From Formosa sp. L2A11 (GTDB lineage Bacteria; Bacteroidota; Bacteroidia; Flavobacteriales; Flavobacteriaceae): 64,000 nt of DNA. The notes below the pieces were generated by a model. The model did no database searches. It saw nothing but the letters and a program-made list of their open reading frames with translations, and had not been told where the DNA came from. Below, one piece after another: positions 25,766 to 34,026 of the stretch. The position numbers and the translations under genes are program-made. The stretch is from positions 372,001 through 436,000 of the forward strand of contig NZ_CP047028.1 in the NCBI RefSeq assembly GCF_009796865.1. The letters are read 5' to 3'. The first letter of the stretch is position 1. Every line of letters begins with the position of its first letter.

Positions 25766-28333
25766 TTATTTTGAAATAACAATTTTTGTTACAGATCTGC
25801 TGCTTCCTTTTGTAACTTCAACAAAATATAATCCTTCAGAAATTGCAGATACATCTACAGATTCTTTGCTTACTGAAGCACTTAAATTCTTAGTTAAAAC
25901 CACTTTTCCGGAAACATCGTAAATAACCAAATTATCAAAATTATTAGATTGTTTACTTAAGTATAAAACTCCTTTGGTTACTGGATTTGGGTATAATTTT
26001 ATGTCTGTTGTAGCCACATCATCTATAGATAATGTAGATGATATTCCATAAAATTCAATTTCTCCAATCGAAGTCCAAGCACTTTCTCTGTTATTTCCTT
26101 CAGCATTAAATCTACCATATCCCATTAATTTTACATAACGTGCTTTAGCTTCAACTTCATATTCATTAAAATCTGTAGTTCCTGTCGCTGGAAATAATAA
26201 ATCTCCTGAAGTTGGTAAGATGACAGAAAAATCAGAATCATCTGTTCCTGTAGTAGATACTAAAATTTGAATTCCGAAAGCATCTGATTTATTTGTGGTA
26301 TTAAATTGAATAAAATCTAAAGTATATTCACTTCCTAAATCATAAATAATATATTCTCCATCGCCTTTGTAATCTCCAGACAAAACACTTCCATCTTGAG
26401 CTGACCAAATTGATGTTACATCTTTATCTAAGGTATTAATTGCAGCCTCATTTTTTGAATCTGTAACATTTTCACTTGAGATTGAATTTATAACAACAGG
26501 ATCTGCATCGTCTCCAGTATTAATTAAATTTGTACGAGGTGCAGCTTCTTGAGTTACAATTAATTCTTTTACAATATTATCTCCTCCTGGAACTTGTGTA
26601 AAAGTTACAGAACCTGTTCTACCCATTGTATTTGTATTTTCTGTAACAGTTACTAATACCGTTTGATCGCCATCTCCAGAAGTTACATCTATAGAAATCC
26701 AATCATCGTTAGACGCTGCAGTCCAGCTTACATTAGCATTAACTGTTACATTGTAACTACCAGCATCTTTTGCAAGTGTTTCCAAGCTACTAACAGTTAA
26801 TGTTTCTCCAATTGCAATAGTACAATCTGTACCTGTGATTTTAGTTCCTATATTATTTAAAAAACAAGCACCTATTCCTGAACCTACCATATCGTCTGTA
26901 ATTGGTGTATTACTCCCTAAATTGGCACCTTTACCATCTGCTCCAGAAAATGTAAAAATTTCGCCATCTGCAGTAGCTGTTATCTCAGACTCTTCAGAAA
27001 AACCTGTATTTGTTACACCTAAAACCGTTCCTGTATAAACGTTTCCTATATAATCTAAAGCTGTCCCTAAATCACTATAAGAATCGTCTGTATCACCAGT
27101 AATAACATCTGTAATATTTGAATTCCCTGCAGTAAAATAAATTAAGTTATTAGAAACAGCTCCTGTTACTTTATTTTTTCCTTTATCTGTGTTATAAAAC
27201 AAAGGGGCATTTGTATTAACAATCGTGTTATTGGCGAGTGTAATATTTTGCGCTTTTTGATATCCGTTTGACACACTTGTAGACGAACAATCAACCGCTG
27301 AGCTATCGCCTCCTCCTAAAAAGGTTATTCCGTTATTCCACTTTGCTTGCTCATCAATATTAATACAATCTTGAATATAATTATTAGTAATTGTATGGTC
27401 GCTATCTACAATTCTAATTCCTCCTGTACCTTCAACATTTTCACCTAAAAAGAAGTTACCATCTACTGTTGCATTAGAGCCATGACGAAGCACTAAAGAC
27501 CCACGACTTTTTCTAAATGTATTATTTGTGTAAATGTTATTTTTACTTTTGTTAGTAATGATTTCATTTTCACCATCGGCTTCAACAAAATAGTTGTTAG
27601 TTACCGTAGTATTACTATTTACATTTTGATATTCGCTAGTTCCTACACGTATTGTTTCACTATCTCCAGAATTACTTAAGCTTGAATCTATTTTAGAATA
27701 TTTATAAAAATAGTTATTACTAATTGTGTGCCCCACAACATCGCAACGTGTATTTGTTCCATCGTCGGGCGAAGCATTATATTCTAACTCTACCAACACT
27801 AAGGCTCCTGCACTTTCTTTATTCATAAAAGTACAGTTAATTACGGTATTATATGTTCCGTATAACACAACCCATCTGTGTTTTGTTATAGAATTATCGG
27901 CTAGATCGTCTGCTTTATCGTCTGGTTCTATTTCTAGTCCATCGATTGCACAATTTTGAATTGTACTATGGTTAGCATAATTGTAACCATCTCTAAATTC
28001 AATAAAATTACTAGCTCCATAACCCCCTTTCCAGTAGAAACCATCTATAATAACATAGTCACCACCAATACTCATTTTTAAACCTCCTGTAAACGTAACG
28101 CCTCCTGGAGTCTCTGGTCTAAAAGTAATAGGTAAAGCAGCTGTACCTGTAGTTGGTGAAAATTTAATTCTTTCGTCTGAATCATATTCGCCATCTGCTA
28201 AAATAACAGTGTCACCTGCGGCAAGGCTCTCAGACAAATCACTAAGATCCTCAGGGTCGTCAATATAATGTGTAGTTTGTGCTATTGCTGATATAGAACA
28301 CAGTAATAGAAAAAATAGTGTGATTTTTTTCAT
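25766..28333 (-). CDS. PL6-family alginate lyase with BACON, discoidin and T9SS sorting domains
   Basis: The start chosen gives MKKITLFFLLLCSISAIAQ; the ATG four codons earlier is unlikely. Residues about 20-490 form a right-handed beta-helix of the chondroitinase B/PL6 type. The catalytic region ENEIITNKSKNNIYTNNTF (Lys base) is followed by SLVLRHGS (Arg) and GGIRIVDSDHTITNNYI. Then come a BACON-like domain (about 505-600), an F5/8-type C domain (about 610-770) and a type A T9SS tail (LYPNPV near 783, ending KIVISK). It should be exported through the outer membrane and attack alginate outside the cell. It stands alone, away from the alginate locus. Confidence 0.9.
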   Translation of the reverse strand: MKKITLFFLLLCSISAIAQTTHYIDDPEDLSDLSESLAAGDTVILADGEYDSDERIKFSPTTGTAALPITFRPETPGGVTFTGGLKMSIGGDYVIIDGFYWKGGYGASNFIEFRDGYNYANHSTIQNCAIDGLEIEPDDKADDLADNSITKHRWVVLYGTYNTVINCTFMNKESAGALVLVELEYNASPDDGTNTRCDVVGHTISNNYFYKYSKIDSSLSNSGDSETIRVGTSEYQNVNSNTTVTNNYFVEADGENEIITNKSKNNIYTNNTFRKSRGSLVLRHGSNATVDGNFFLGENVEGTGGIRIVDSDHTITNNYIQDCINIDEQAKWNNGITFLGGGDSSAVDCSSTSVSNGYQKAQNITLANNTIVNTNAPLFYNTDKGKNKVTGAVSNNLIYFTAGNSNITDVITGDTDDSYSDLGTALDYIGNVYTGTVLGVTNTGFSEESEITATADGEIFTFSGADGKGANLGSNTPITDDMVGSGIGACFLNNIGTKITGTDCTIAIGETLTVSSLETLAKDAGSYNVTVNANVSWTAASNDDWISIDVTSGDGDQTVLVTVTENTNTMGRTGSVTFTQVPGGDNIVKELIVTQEAAPRTNLINTGDDADPVVINSISSENVTDSKNEAAINTLDKDVTSIWSAQDGSVLSGDYKGDGEYIIYDLGSEYTLDFIQFNTTNKSDAFGIQILVSTTGTDDSDFSVILPTSGDLLFPATGTTDFNEYEVEAKARYVKLMGYGRFNAEGNNRESAWTSIGEIEFYGISSTLSIDDVATTDIKLYPNPVTKGVLYLSKQSNNFDNLVIYDVSGKVVLTKNLSASVSKESVDVSAISEGLYFVEVTKGSSRSVTKIVISK

Positions 28334-28814
28334 TGGTAAAATCACTTTTAAGTTAATAATTTAGTTTATTGTAGTTTGAACAGCATAAATTTACATTTTT
28401 AATATAAATTAAACTGTTTTTTTATCAATAAAACAATCACAAAATGTAAAAAAAGACCTACATAATATTAAAATAGCTTTTCATTTTCATAGATACGATT
28501 TCAGATTACCCCAGCAACCACCTACACTTTATTAAACACCTGTAATACAAAAAATTACACACATTAAAACAAAAATTATCTATAAATAAAAACAATTAAA
28601 TTCTCAGCACTGAGATAGAAATCACTAAACTTAGCGATAAGGACTTTCTGTTTTATTACTAATTAAAATTGTACATAAAAAATATAAATATATACAGCCT
28701 AATGCCTTATAAATACTAATATTATTATTAATAAAGCTTTCAAAATCTAACACTATTTACCACAGGTTTAGTTTAAAGAAAAATAAATCTTACATTGCGA
28801 CAAAAGATATTTTT
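28334..28814. other. Divergent intergenic region, no gene seen
   Basis: About 480 very AT-rich bases lie between PL6 (minus) and the desaturase-like gene (plus), presumably holding both promoters. No reading frame, strong palindrome or GntR-type site is visible beyond one ACCA half site next to the PL6 start. Confidence 0.4.
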
Positions 28815-29762
28815 ATGGATTTCACGAACCCTTTAGTATACGGAGTTCCTTGCTTTTTAGGCTTTATTGCCTTGGAGCTTACTTATAGTAAAGTATTTGA
28901 CAATAATAAAGAACTATATAATAAAAGAGATTTAATATCCAGTTTATCGCTTGGTATCGGATCTGCAGTAATTGCTGCACTTGTAAAAACAGTCTCTGTA
29001 TTATTGGTATTTAGATTTGCTTACGACTTGTTTAATCCTATTGTAGATGGAGTTCGTACTAATATTATGGGATGGGAATCTTTTGGCTATGCTTGGTATT
29101 TTTGGGCAATATGTATGCTTTTAGACGATTATACTTATTATTGGTTTCACAGACAAAACCACATGGTTCGTTTTTTATGGGCAGCACATATTGTACACCA
29201 TTCTTCAGACAATTTTAATTTTGGTACTGCTGTACGAAACGGTTGGTTTACTCTTTTTTACAAACCCTTCTTTTACGTTTGGATTATAATTATAGGTTTC
29301 CCGCCAGAGATGTTAATGGTTTGTTTAGGGTTTGAATCGCTATGGCAATTTCAACTACACACTCAGTATGTTAAAAAACTAGGGATTTTAGACAAGTTCC
29401 TAAATACACACACTATGCACCAAGTACACCACGCAAGAAACTTGGAGTATATGGACAAAAATCATGGAGGAATTTTAAACATTTTCGATCGCGTTTTTGG
29501 AACATGGAAAGAATTAGACGAAACAATAGACATTGAATACGGTGTAACAAGTCCGCCAGATTCTTATAATTTATATATCATTCTAACTCATGAATATAAA
29601 AATATTTGGGAGGACATGAAAAAATCAAAAAACTGGTATCATAAATTTATGTATGTATTTGCACCTCCAGGTTGGAGCCACGATGGAAGTACATTAACAG
29701 TAAAACAAATGAGAGCAGAAATTGCTAAAAACGAAGCAGAAGCTTCTTTAAAAACGGTTTAG
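28815..29762 (+). CDS. Sterol desaturase/fatty acid hydroxylase family protein
   Basis: The 315-residue integral membrane protein has the family's histidine clusters for a di-iron site: HRQNH (about 114-118), HIVHHSS (about 128-134) and HQVHHA (near 200-205), plus a later NHGG. Members hydroxylate or desaturate lipids, and bacterial forms act on sterol-like, carotenoid or fatty-acid substrates. Helices occupy the first 110 residues and the 150-190 region. The downstream secreted-protein gene starts 54 bp later. The substrate is not identifiable. Confidence 0.88.
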   Translation: MDFTNPLVYGVPCFLGFIALELTYSKVFDNNKELYNKRDLISSLSLGIGSAVIAALVKTVSVLLVFRFAYDLFNPIVDGVRTNIMGWESFGYAWYFWAICMLLDDYTYYWFHRQNHMVRFLWAAHIVHHSSDNFNFGTAVRNGWFTLFYKPFFYVWIIIIGFPPEMLMVCLGFESLWQFQLHTQYVKKLGILDKFLNTHTMHQVHHARNLEYMDKNHGGILNIFDRVFGTWKELDETIDIEYGVTSPPDSYNLYIILTHEYKNIWEDMKKSKNWYHKFMYVFAPPGWSHDGSTLTVKQMRAEIAKNEAEASLKTV

Positions 29763-29816
29763 TCTTAAAACTAAAAACAAATCAAGCAAAGACAGTAACT
29801 TAAAAAATTTCTTGTA

Positions 29817-30281
29817 ATGAAAAAGATAGTCATCTTGCTCGCTATTTTAATACCTTCATTTTTATTCTCCCAAAACCAGATAAATAATGATTATGCAGAT
29901 GTATATATTGTAATTGCAGATACATCTAATGTATACCAAGATTTAAAGCTAGAAATGAGGAGTATACACAAGAAAACAGGTCTTAAGATTGATATGATGG
30001 ATCGAGAATACAATCCAGCAAAAGACTTAATCTGTCTTCCTGAAGATGCAGAAGACGACATGTATGCAGGCAGCTATTTTCCAAGAAGAGATCCTTCTGC
30101 AACCCTGAGTATTGAATATTTAGGGTTCTACGATCCAAAATTCGACAAAAAAACTATGGGAATAATTACAGGTCTTTTTAGTAGTCAGACAGAAGCAGAA
30201 CAACAATTGGTTACAATAAAAAAAATAGAAAATAAAGCATACGTGTTAAAGGCAAATATTTATGTTGGTTGTATGCACTAA
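29817..30281 (+). CDS. Small secreted protein, SPOR-like C-terminus
   Basis: The 154-residue product has a signal peptide MKKIVILLAILIPSFLFSQ. The mature part starts with a beta-rich segment (YADVYIVIADTS) and carries an acidic LPEDAEDDMYAG loop. It ends with a segment resembling SPOR sequences (GLFSSQTEAEQQLVTIKKI then AYVLKANIYVGC, about 120-152). SPOR domains bind peptidoglycan glycan strands, and the match here is by eye and weak. It may be cotranscribed with the desaturase-like gene. Confidence 0.6.
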   Translation: MKKIVILLAILIPSFLFSQNQINNDYADVYIVIADTSNVYQDLKLEMRSIHKKTGLKIDMMDREYNPAKDLICLPEDAEDDMYAGSYFPRRDPSATLSIEYLGFYDPKFDKKTMGIITGLFSSQTEAEQQLVTIKKIENKAYVLKANIYVGCMH

Positions 30282-30485
30282 TAAATACGTTTATCCTTTT
30301 CTTCTTAACATAAATACCTGATTTAGTTTAAAACTGATTTTAAACACAGTTAATCTTATTTACATCTTCCTATAAAATCACTACACCTCTAATAGTATTG
30401 ATTTGAGGTAAAAATGAAAGTTTTTAAGTCAACCAAAGCCTTAGAAAGCTTATATCTTAGTTCGTGAACAATAAAAACAAAAATC

Positions 30486-30884
30486 ATGAACATACAAGCT
30501 TATCTTGCTTTTCAAGGCAACTGTAATGAAGCACTCAACTTTTATGGTGACACATTTAATGCTCAAATAAAAAATAAACAAACCTATAAGGATAGTAAAA
30601 TTGATGTTCCTTCAAGCTATCGCCAAAAATTGCAACATGCAGAATTAAAAGGTAAAGGCATACATATTATGGCTTATGATGCTTCTCCAGATACACCTAT
30701 AAATCACGGAAATCAAATACATATGAGTGTTAGTTTAGATTCTAAAGAAGAAGCTGAACATATTTTTGAAACGCTTTCTGAAAACGGACAAGTACACCAC
30801 GATTTTAGAGAACGCGAGTGGGGTTACTTTGGAAGATGCTCAGACGAATACGGTATTAATTGGATGATAAACAGTGAGAAATAA
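30486..30884 (+). CDS. VOC family (PhnB/glyoxalase-like) protein
   Basis: The 132-residue product begins with the PhnB-type opening (IQAYLAFQGNCNEALNFYGDTF). HIMAYDASPDTP and NQIHMSVSLDSKEEAEHIFE follow, and it closes with WGYFGRCSDEYGINWMI, the standard C-terminal strand pair. Such proteins are small metal-binding or scaffold enzymes of varied function. The gene precedes the HPF-like gene by 21 bp and may share its transcript. Confidence 0.88.
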   Translation: MNIQAYLAFQGNCNEALNFYGDTFNAQIKNKQTYKDSKIDVPSSYRQKLQHAELKGKGIHIMAYDASPDTPINHGNQIHMSVSLDSKEEAEHIFETLSENGQVHHDFREREWGYFGRCSDEYGINWMINSEK

Positions 30885-30905
30885 CCTTTAAAACAAGCTA
30901 CAACT

Positions 30906-31208
30906 ATGCAAATAATATTTGAATATCACGACGTAACATCTAGCGATTCCTTAGAACAATTAACAACGGAAAAACTTGAAAAATTAGGATTAAAATACGA
31001 CATGGTTATCCGTGCAGATGTGTTCTTTAAAACAGAGAACACAACGTCAGACCAAACTGGTAAAATTTGTAACATCAGATTAAGTTTACCTGGACCTCGT
31101 TTATTCGCAGAAGCTAGTCACGACAATTTTACAGATTCGGTATCTGAATCTATAAACGATTTAGAACGCCAATTACGTAAACGTAAAGAAAAAATGAAAA
31201 CGTATTAA
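30906..31208 (+). CDS. HPF/RaiA-family ribosome-associated protein
   Basis: The 100-residue product is the size of short hibernation factors, with a beta-alpha-beta-beta-beta-alpha pattern: MQIIFEYHDVTSSDSLEQLTTEKLEKL, a middle ADVFFKTEN strand, CNIRLSLPGPRLFAEAS, then a long basic helix (SINDLERQLRKRKEKMK). Members bind the 30S subunit and silence ribosomes under stress or in stationary phase. The match to canonical HPF is moderate. Confidence 0.85.
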   Translation: MQIIFEYHDVTSSDSLEQLTTEKLEKLGLKYDMVIRADVFFKTENTTSDQTGKICNIRLSLPGPRLFAEASHDNFTDSVSESINDLERQLRKRKEKMKTY

Positions 31209-31229
31209 TAACATCTAAAACTCTAAGAC

Positions 31230-31376
31230 ATGAAACCATCTATTTTATTAGGAGCTGCTTCTGCAATAATGAAGAGTAAGAAATTAAAAATAGTATTTGT
31301 TGCCTTACAATTGGGCTATCTGGCTTATACGTATTTAGAAAATAAATCTGAAAAAGGAAACAGAGAAATAGCTTAA
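31230..31376 (+). CDS. Small hypothetical membrane-associated protein, 48 aa
   Basis: The frame starts ATG AAA CCA 21 bp after the HPF-like stop and ends at TAA 31374-31376. It encodes a short polypeptide with a central hydrophobic stretch (IVFVALQLGYLAYTYL, about 22-37) flanked by Lys-rich segments, so one membrane helix is likely. It is followed by a good terminator, which supports it as the last gene of the VOC/HPF operon. The function is unknown. Confidence 0.6.
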   Translation: MKPSILLGAASAIMKSKKLKIVFVALQLGYLAYTYLENKSEKGNREIA

Positions 31377-31410
31377 TAAAGAGAAAAAAAATAACACTAA
31401 TTAATTACTT

Positions 31411-31451
31411 AAAATCGTTCATAAAATTATTTTATGGACGATTTTTTTTTA
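31411..31451 (+). terminator. Rho-independent terminator
   Basis: AAAATCGTTCATAAAAT pairs with ATTTTATGGACGATTTT, a stem of about 17 bp with one G-T, followed by a run of T. It follows the 48-residue gene. Confidence 0.85.
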
Positions 31452-31620
31452 GATCTATCTAAGAACCAAAATTTATTGTGTAGGAAAAAACGAGATCAAA
31501 CGCGACATAAAAAAAAGGCAAAATCACCTTAACACATATACATATTAAGATTATAAACACCTGTGACTGTTTACTTTTGTCTAACATTAATAAAAAAAGC
31601 AAACACCAAAGTTAACCGAC

Positions 31621-31638
31621 TTTAACGAAAGCGTTAAA
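31621..31638. promoter_or_regulatory. Palindromic candidate operator upstream of the TetR gene
   Basis: TTTAACGAAAGCGTTAAA is a perfect 7-bp inverted repeat around four bases, 90 bp before the TetR start. Its position suits autoregulation by the TetR protein. The TTAACG..CGTTAA form would also fit a LacI-type site. Confidence 0.4.
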
Positions 31639-31727
31639 TTCAATATAAAACCTTACAAACTATTCTATTTCTAAATATTTAGGTTGTAATTTTATAAACA
31701 ACCCGTTTTAAAACACATCATTTTATT

Positions 31728-32384
31728 ATGACAAAAAAGAAAACTCTTACACAAGAACAGATTATAGATTTATATATGGATTATGTTTTAGAACATAACC
31801 AACAACCAAAAACAGTATACGCTTTCGCTAAAGAAAATGCCTTTGATGAATCGAAATTTTATGAATTTTTCGCGTCATTTCAGGCTATAGAATCTCATAT
31901 TTTTAAAGCGTTTTTTGACAATACATTAACGGTCCTTCACGAAAGTGATAGTTATGAATCTTTCGATTCTAGAAGTAAATTATTAAGCTTCTATTTTACG
32001 TTTTTCGAAAACTTAACAGCCAACAGAAGTTATGTTATGTTTGCTTTAAATCAGTATGAAAACAAATTAAAGAATTTAAAATGTTTAGTAAAATTACGAC
32101 AAGAATTTATACGCTACATTTCTAGTTTAAATATTGAAGTTATTGAAACTAAACAACAACACATAGATAAATTTCAAGAGAGAGGATTACAAGAAAGTGC
32201 TTGGGTACAACTTTTAGTGACTTTAAAATTCTGGATGGAAGACGACTCTACTGGTTTTGAAAAAACAGATATTTTTATAGAGAAATCTATAAATACTAGT
32301 TTCGAGTTTTTAGATGTAGCACCACTTAAAAGCTTATTAGATTTAGGTAAATTTTTATTTAAAGAAAAAATGCAAATGCAATAG
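31728..32384 (+). CDS. TetR-family transcriptional regulator
   Basis: The product has 218 residues. The N-terminal helices LTQEQIIDLYMDYVLEHN, KTVYAFAKENAFDESKFYEFFASF (helix-turn-helix about 24-47) and AIESHIFKAFFDNTL fit a TetR DNA-binding domain, degenerate but in the right order. The rest is an all-helical ligand/dimer domain. The gene is 9 bp from the AarF-like kinase gene, with which it is surely cotranscribed. The same pairing is known in other Flavobacteriaceae, so the regulator probably controls that kinase. Confidence 0.85.
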   Translation: MTKKKTLTQEQIIDLYMDYVLEHNQQPKTVYAFAKENAFDESKFYEFFASFQAIESHIFKAFFDNTLTVLHESDSYESFDSRSKLLSFYFTFFENLTANRSYVMFALNQYENKLKNLKCLVKLRQEFIRYISSLNIEVIETKQQHIDKFQERGLQESAWVQLLVTLKFWMEDDSTGFEKTDIFIEKSINTSFEFLDVAPLKSLLDLGKFLFKEKMQMQ

Positions 32385-32393
32385 GACGACGAT

Positions 32394-33698
32394 ATGAAAG
32401 CAATAAATAAAATTCCGACCTCTAAAATAGAGAGGGCATCAAAATTAGTATCTACAGGAGCTAAAATTGGTGTGAATTACATTAAATATTACGGCGATAA
32501 AATAACTAAAACAGAAGTAGAAGCAAAAGATAGATTAAACGAAAATAATGCTTCAGACATTTACGATGGTTTAAAACAACTTAAAGGAAGTGCGCTTAAA
32601 GTGGCACAAATGTTAAGCATGGACAAAAGTATTATGCCTCAAGCTTATGTAGAAAAATTTTCTTTAGCACAATTTTCTGTTCCGCCTTTATCTCCGCCTT
32701 TAGTATTAAAAACATTTAAAAAATACTTTGGAAAAATGCCAGAAGAGATGTTTGATGCTTTCGATGTGAATTCTGTAAATGCAGCGAGTATTGGGCAAGT
32801 ACATATTGCCGAAAAAGAAGGTAAAAAACTAGCCGTTAAAATTCAATATCCAGGAGTTGCAGATAGTATTGCGTCTGATTTAGCAATGGTAAAACCTATT
32901 GCAATGAGTATGTTTAATATTAAGGGAGAAGGTTCTGACCAATATTTCAAGGAGGTTGAAAATAAACTTATTGAAGAAACAGATTATATTTTAGAGGTTA
33001 AGCAAAGTAAAGAAGTCTCTGAAGCTTGTGCACATATTCCGCATTTAAAATTCCCTAAATATTACAGTGAATGGTCGTCTGAACGTATCATTACTATGGA
33101 TTATATGGTTGGCGAACATTTATCTGAATTTACAGCACATAACACCAGCCAAGACTTATCTAACCAATTAGGGCAAGCACTTTGGGATTTTTACATGTAT
33201 CAAATTCATATCTTGAAAAAAGTACATGCAGACCCGCATCCTGGGAATTTCTTAGTCTCTAAAGCAGGCGATTTAATTGCTTTAGATTTTGGTTGTATAA
33301 AACAAATCCCGAACGATTTTTATATTCCATATTTTGAATTGGCTGAAGAAGGAAACATGAATAATCCTGAATTATTTCAGGCGAAATTGTACGAATTAGA
33401 AATATTAAGAACAGACGATAGTAAAGAAGAGATTACCTTCTTTACCGCTATGTTTCACGAAATGCTAAGCTTATTTACACAACCTTTACACAAAGAAGTT
33501 TTTGATTTCTCTGATGCAGGATTCTTTGGTAAAATAGCAGATTTAGGTGAAAAATACTCTAAAGACACGCAATTAAGAAAATTGAATGCAAATCGTGGTT
33601 CTAAACACTTTATTTACATGAATCGTACCTTCTTCGGACTTTATAATTTAATGTTTGATTTAAAGGCAAAAGACATAAAAATTAATACCTGGGAATAA
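32394..33698 (+). CDS. AarF/ABC1/UbiB-like atypical kinase
   Basis: The product has 434 residues. Family marks are NAASIGQVHIAEKEGKKLAV (about 127-146) with an ATP-site Lys, ETDYILEVKQ, HADPHPGNFLV (near 280-290) as catalytic loop and ALDFGCIK as the DFG equivalent. The KxGQ signature near the N-terminus appears as KVAQ in GSALKVAQMLS, a variant worth noting. ABC1 proteins have roles around quinone or lipid metabolism. No ubiquinone genes are nearby. Confidence 0.92.
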   Translation: MKAINKIPTSKIERASKLVSTGAKIGVNYIKYYGDKITKTEVEAKDRLNENNASDIYDGLKQLKGSALKVAQMLSMDKSIMPQAYVEKFSLAQFSVPPLSPPLVLKTFKKYFGKMPEEMFDAFDVNSVNAASIGQVHIAEKEGKKLAVKIQYPGVADSIASDLAMVKPIAMSMFNIKGEGSDQYFKEVENKLIEETDYILEVKQSKEVSEACAHIPHLKFPKYYSEWSSERIITMDYMVGEHLSEFTAHNTSQDLSNQLGQALWDFYMYQIHILKKVHADPHPGNFLVSKAGDLIALDFGCIKQIPNDFYIPYFELAEEGNMNNPELFQAKLYELEILRTDDSKEEITFFTAMFHEMLSLFTQPLHKEVFDFSDAGFFGKIADLGEKYSKDTQLRKLNANRGSKHFIYMNRTFFGLYNLMFDLKAKDIKINTWE

Positions 33699-33722
33699 AT
33701 CACCTAACGTTTAATATATTTT

Positions 33723-33757
33723 AATTCCTCTGTTGTTTATTTTATAAATGGCAGAGG
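33723..33757 (+). terminator. Rho-independent terminator of the TetR-kinase operon
   Basis: AATTCCTCTG and CAGAGGAATT form a perfect 10-bp stem with a loop of about 15 bases and a T7 run. Confidence 0.8.
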
Positions 33758-33963
33758 AATTTTTTTAACTCTACTAAATACTTCTATTTTCAATTCTTCT
33801 CAAATAGGAAAAAGACATCAATACAAGTCTACTTTTTCTTCTAAATAAATAAGGTGATATACTTTTAAAATTATCAGATAAATTCTACAAAAAAACAGCA
33901 CTTTTTTTTTGTGTTAATAAATTATAGCACAGTTATTTTCCTACAAATCTGCTTCTAATTTTT

Positions 33964-33971
33964 TATATTTG
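33964..33971 (+). promoter_or_regulatory. -7 promoter element (TATATTTG)
   Basis: TATATTTG matches the Bacteroidota -7 consensus TAnnTTTG exactly and lies 56 bp before the lyase start. A clear -33 TTG is not seen. Confidence 0.45.
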
Positions 33972-34026
33972 GAATAACTAAACAAATTAAACAAGCTTAC
34001 AAGATTACCTCAGAAAAAACAACTAC

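Larger units (their letters stand above)
31377..31727. other. Intergenic region with terminator and a candidate operator
   Basis: This 350-bp gap carries the terminator of the upstream operon (31411-31451) and an 18-bp palindrome (31621-31638) before the TetR gene. No reading frame is visible. Confidence 0.5.
33699..34026. other. Intergenic region with terminator and promoter
   Basis: The region contains the terminator at 33723-33757 and a Bacteroidota-type -7 element at 33964-33971. The rest is AT-rich with no reading frame. Confidence 0.45.
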
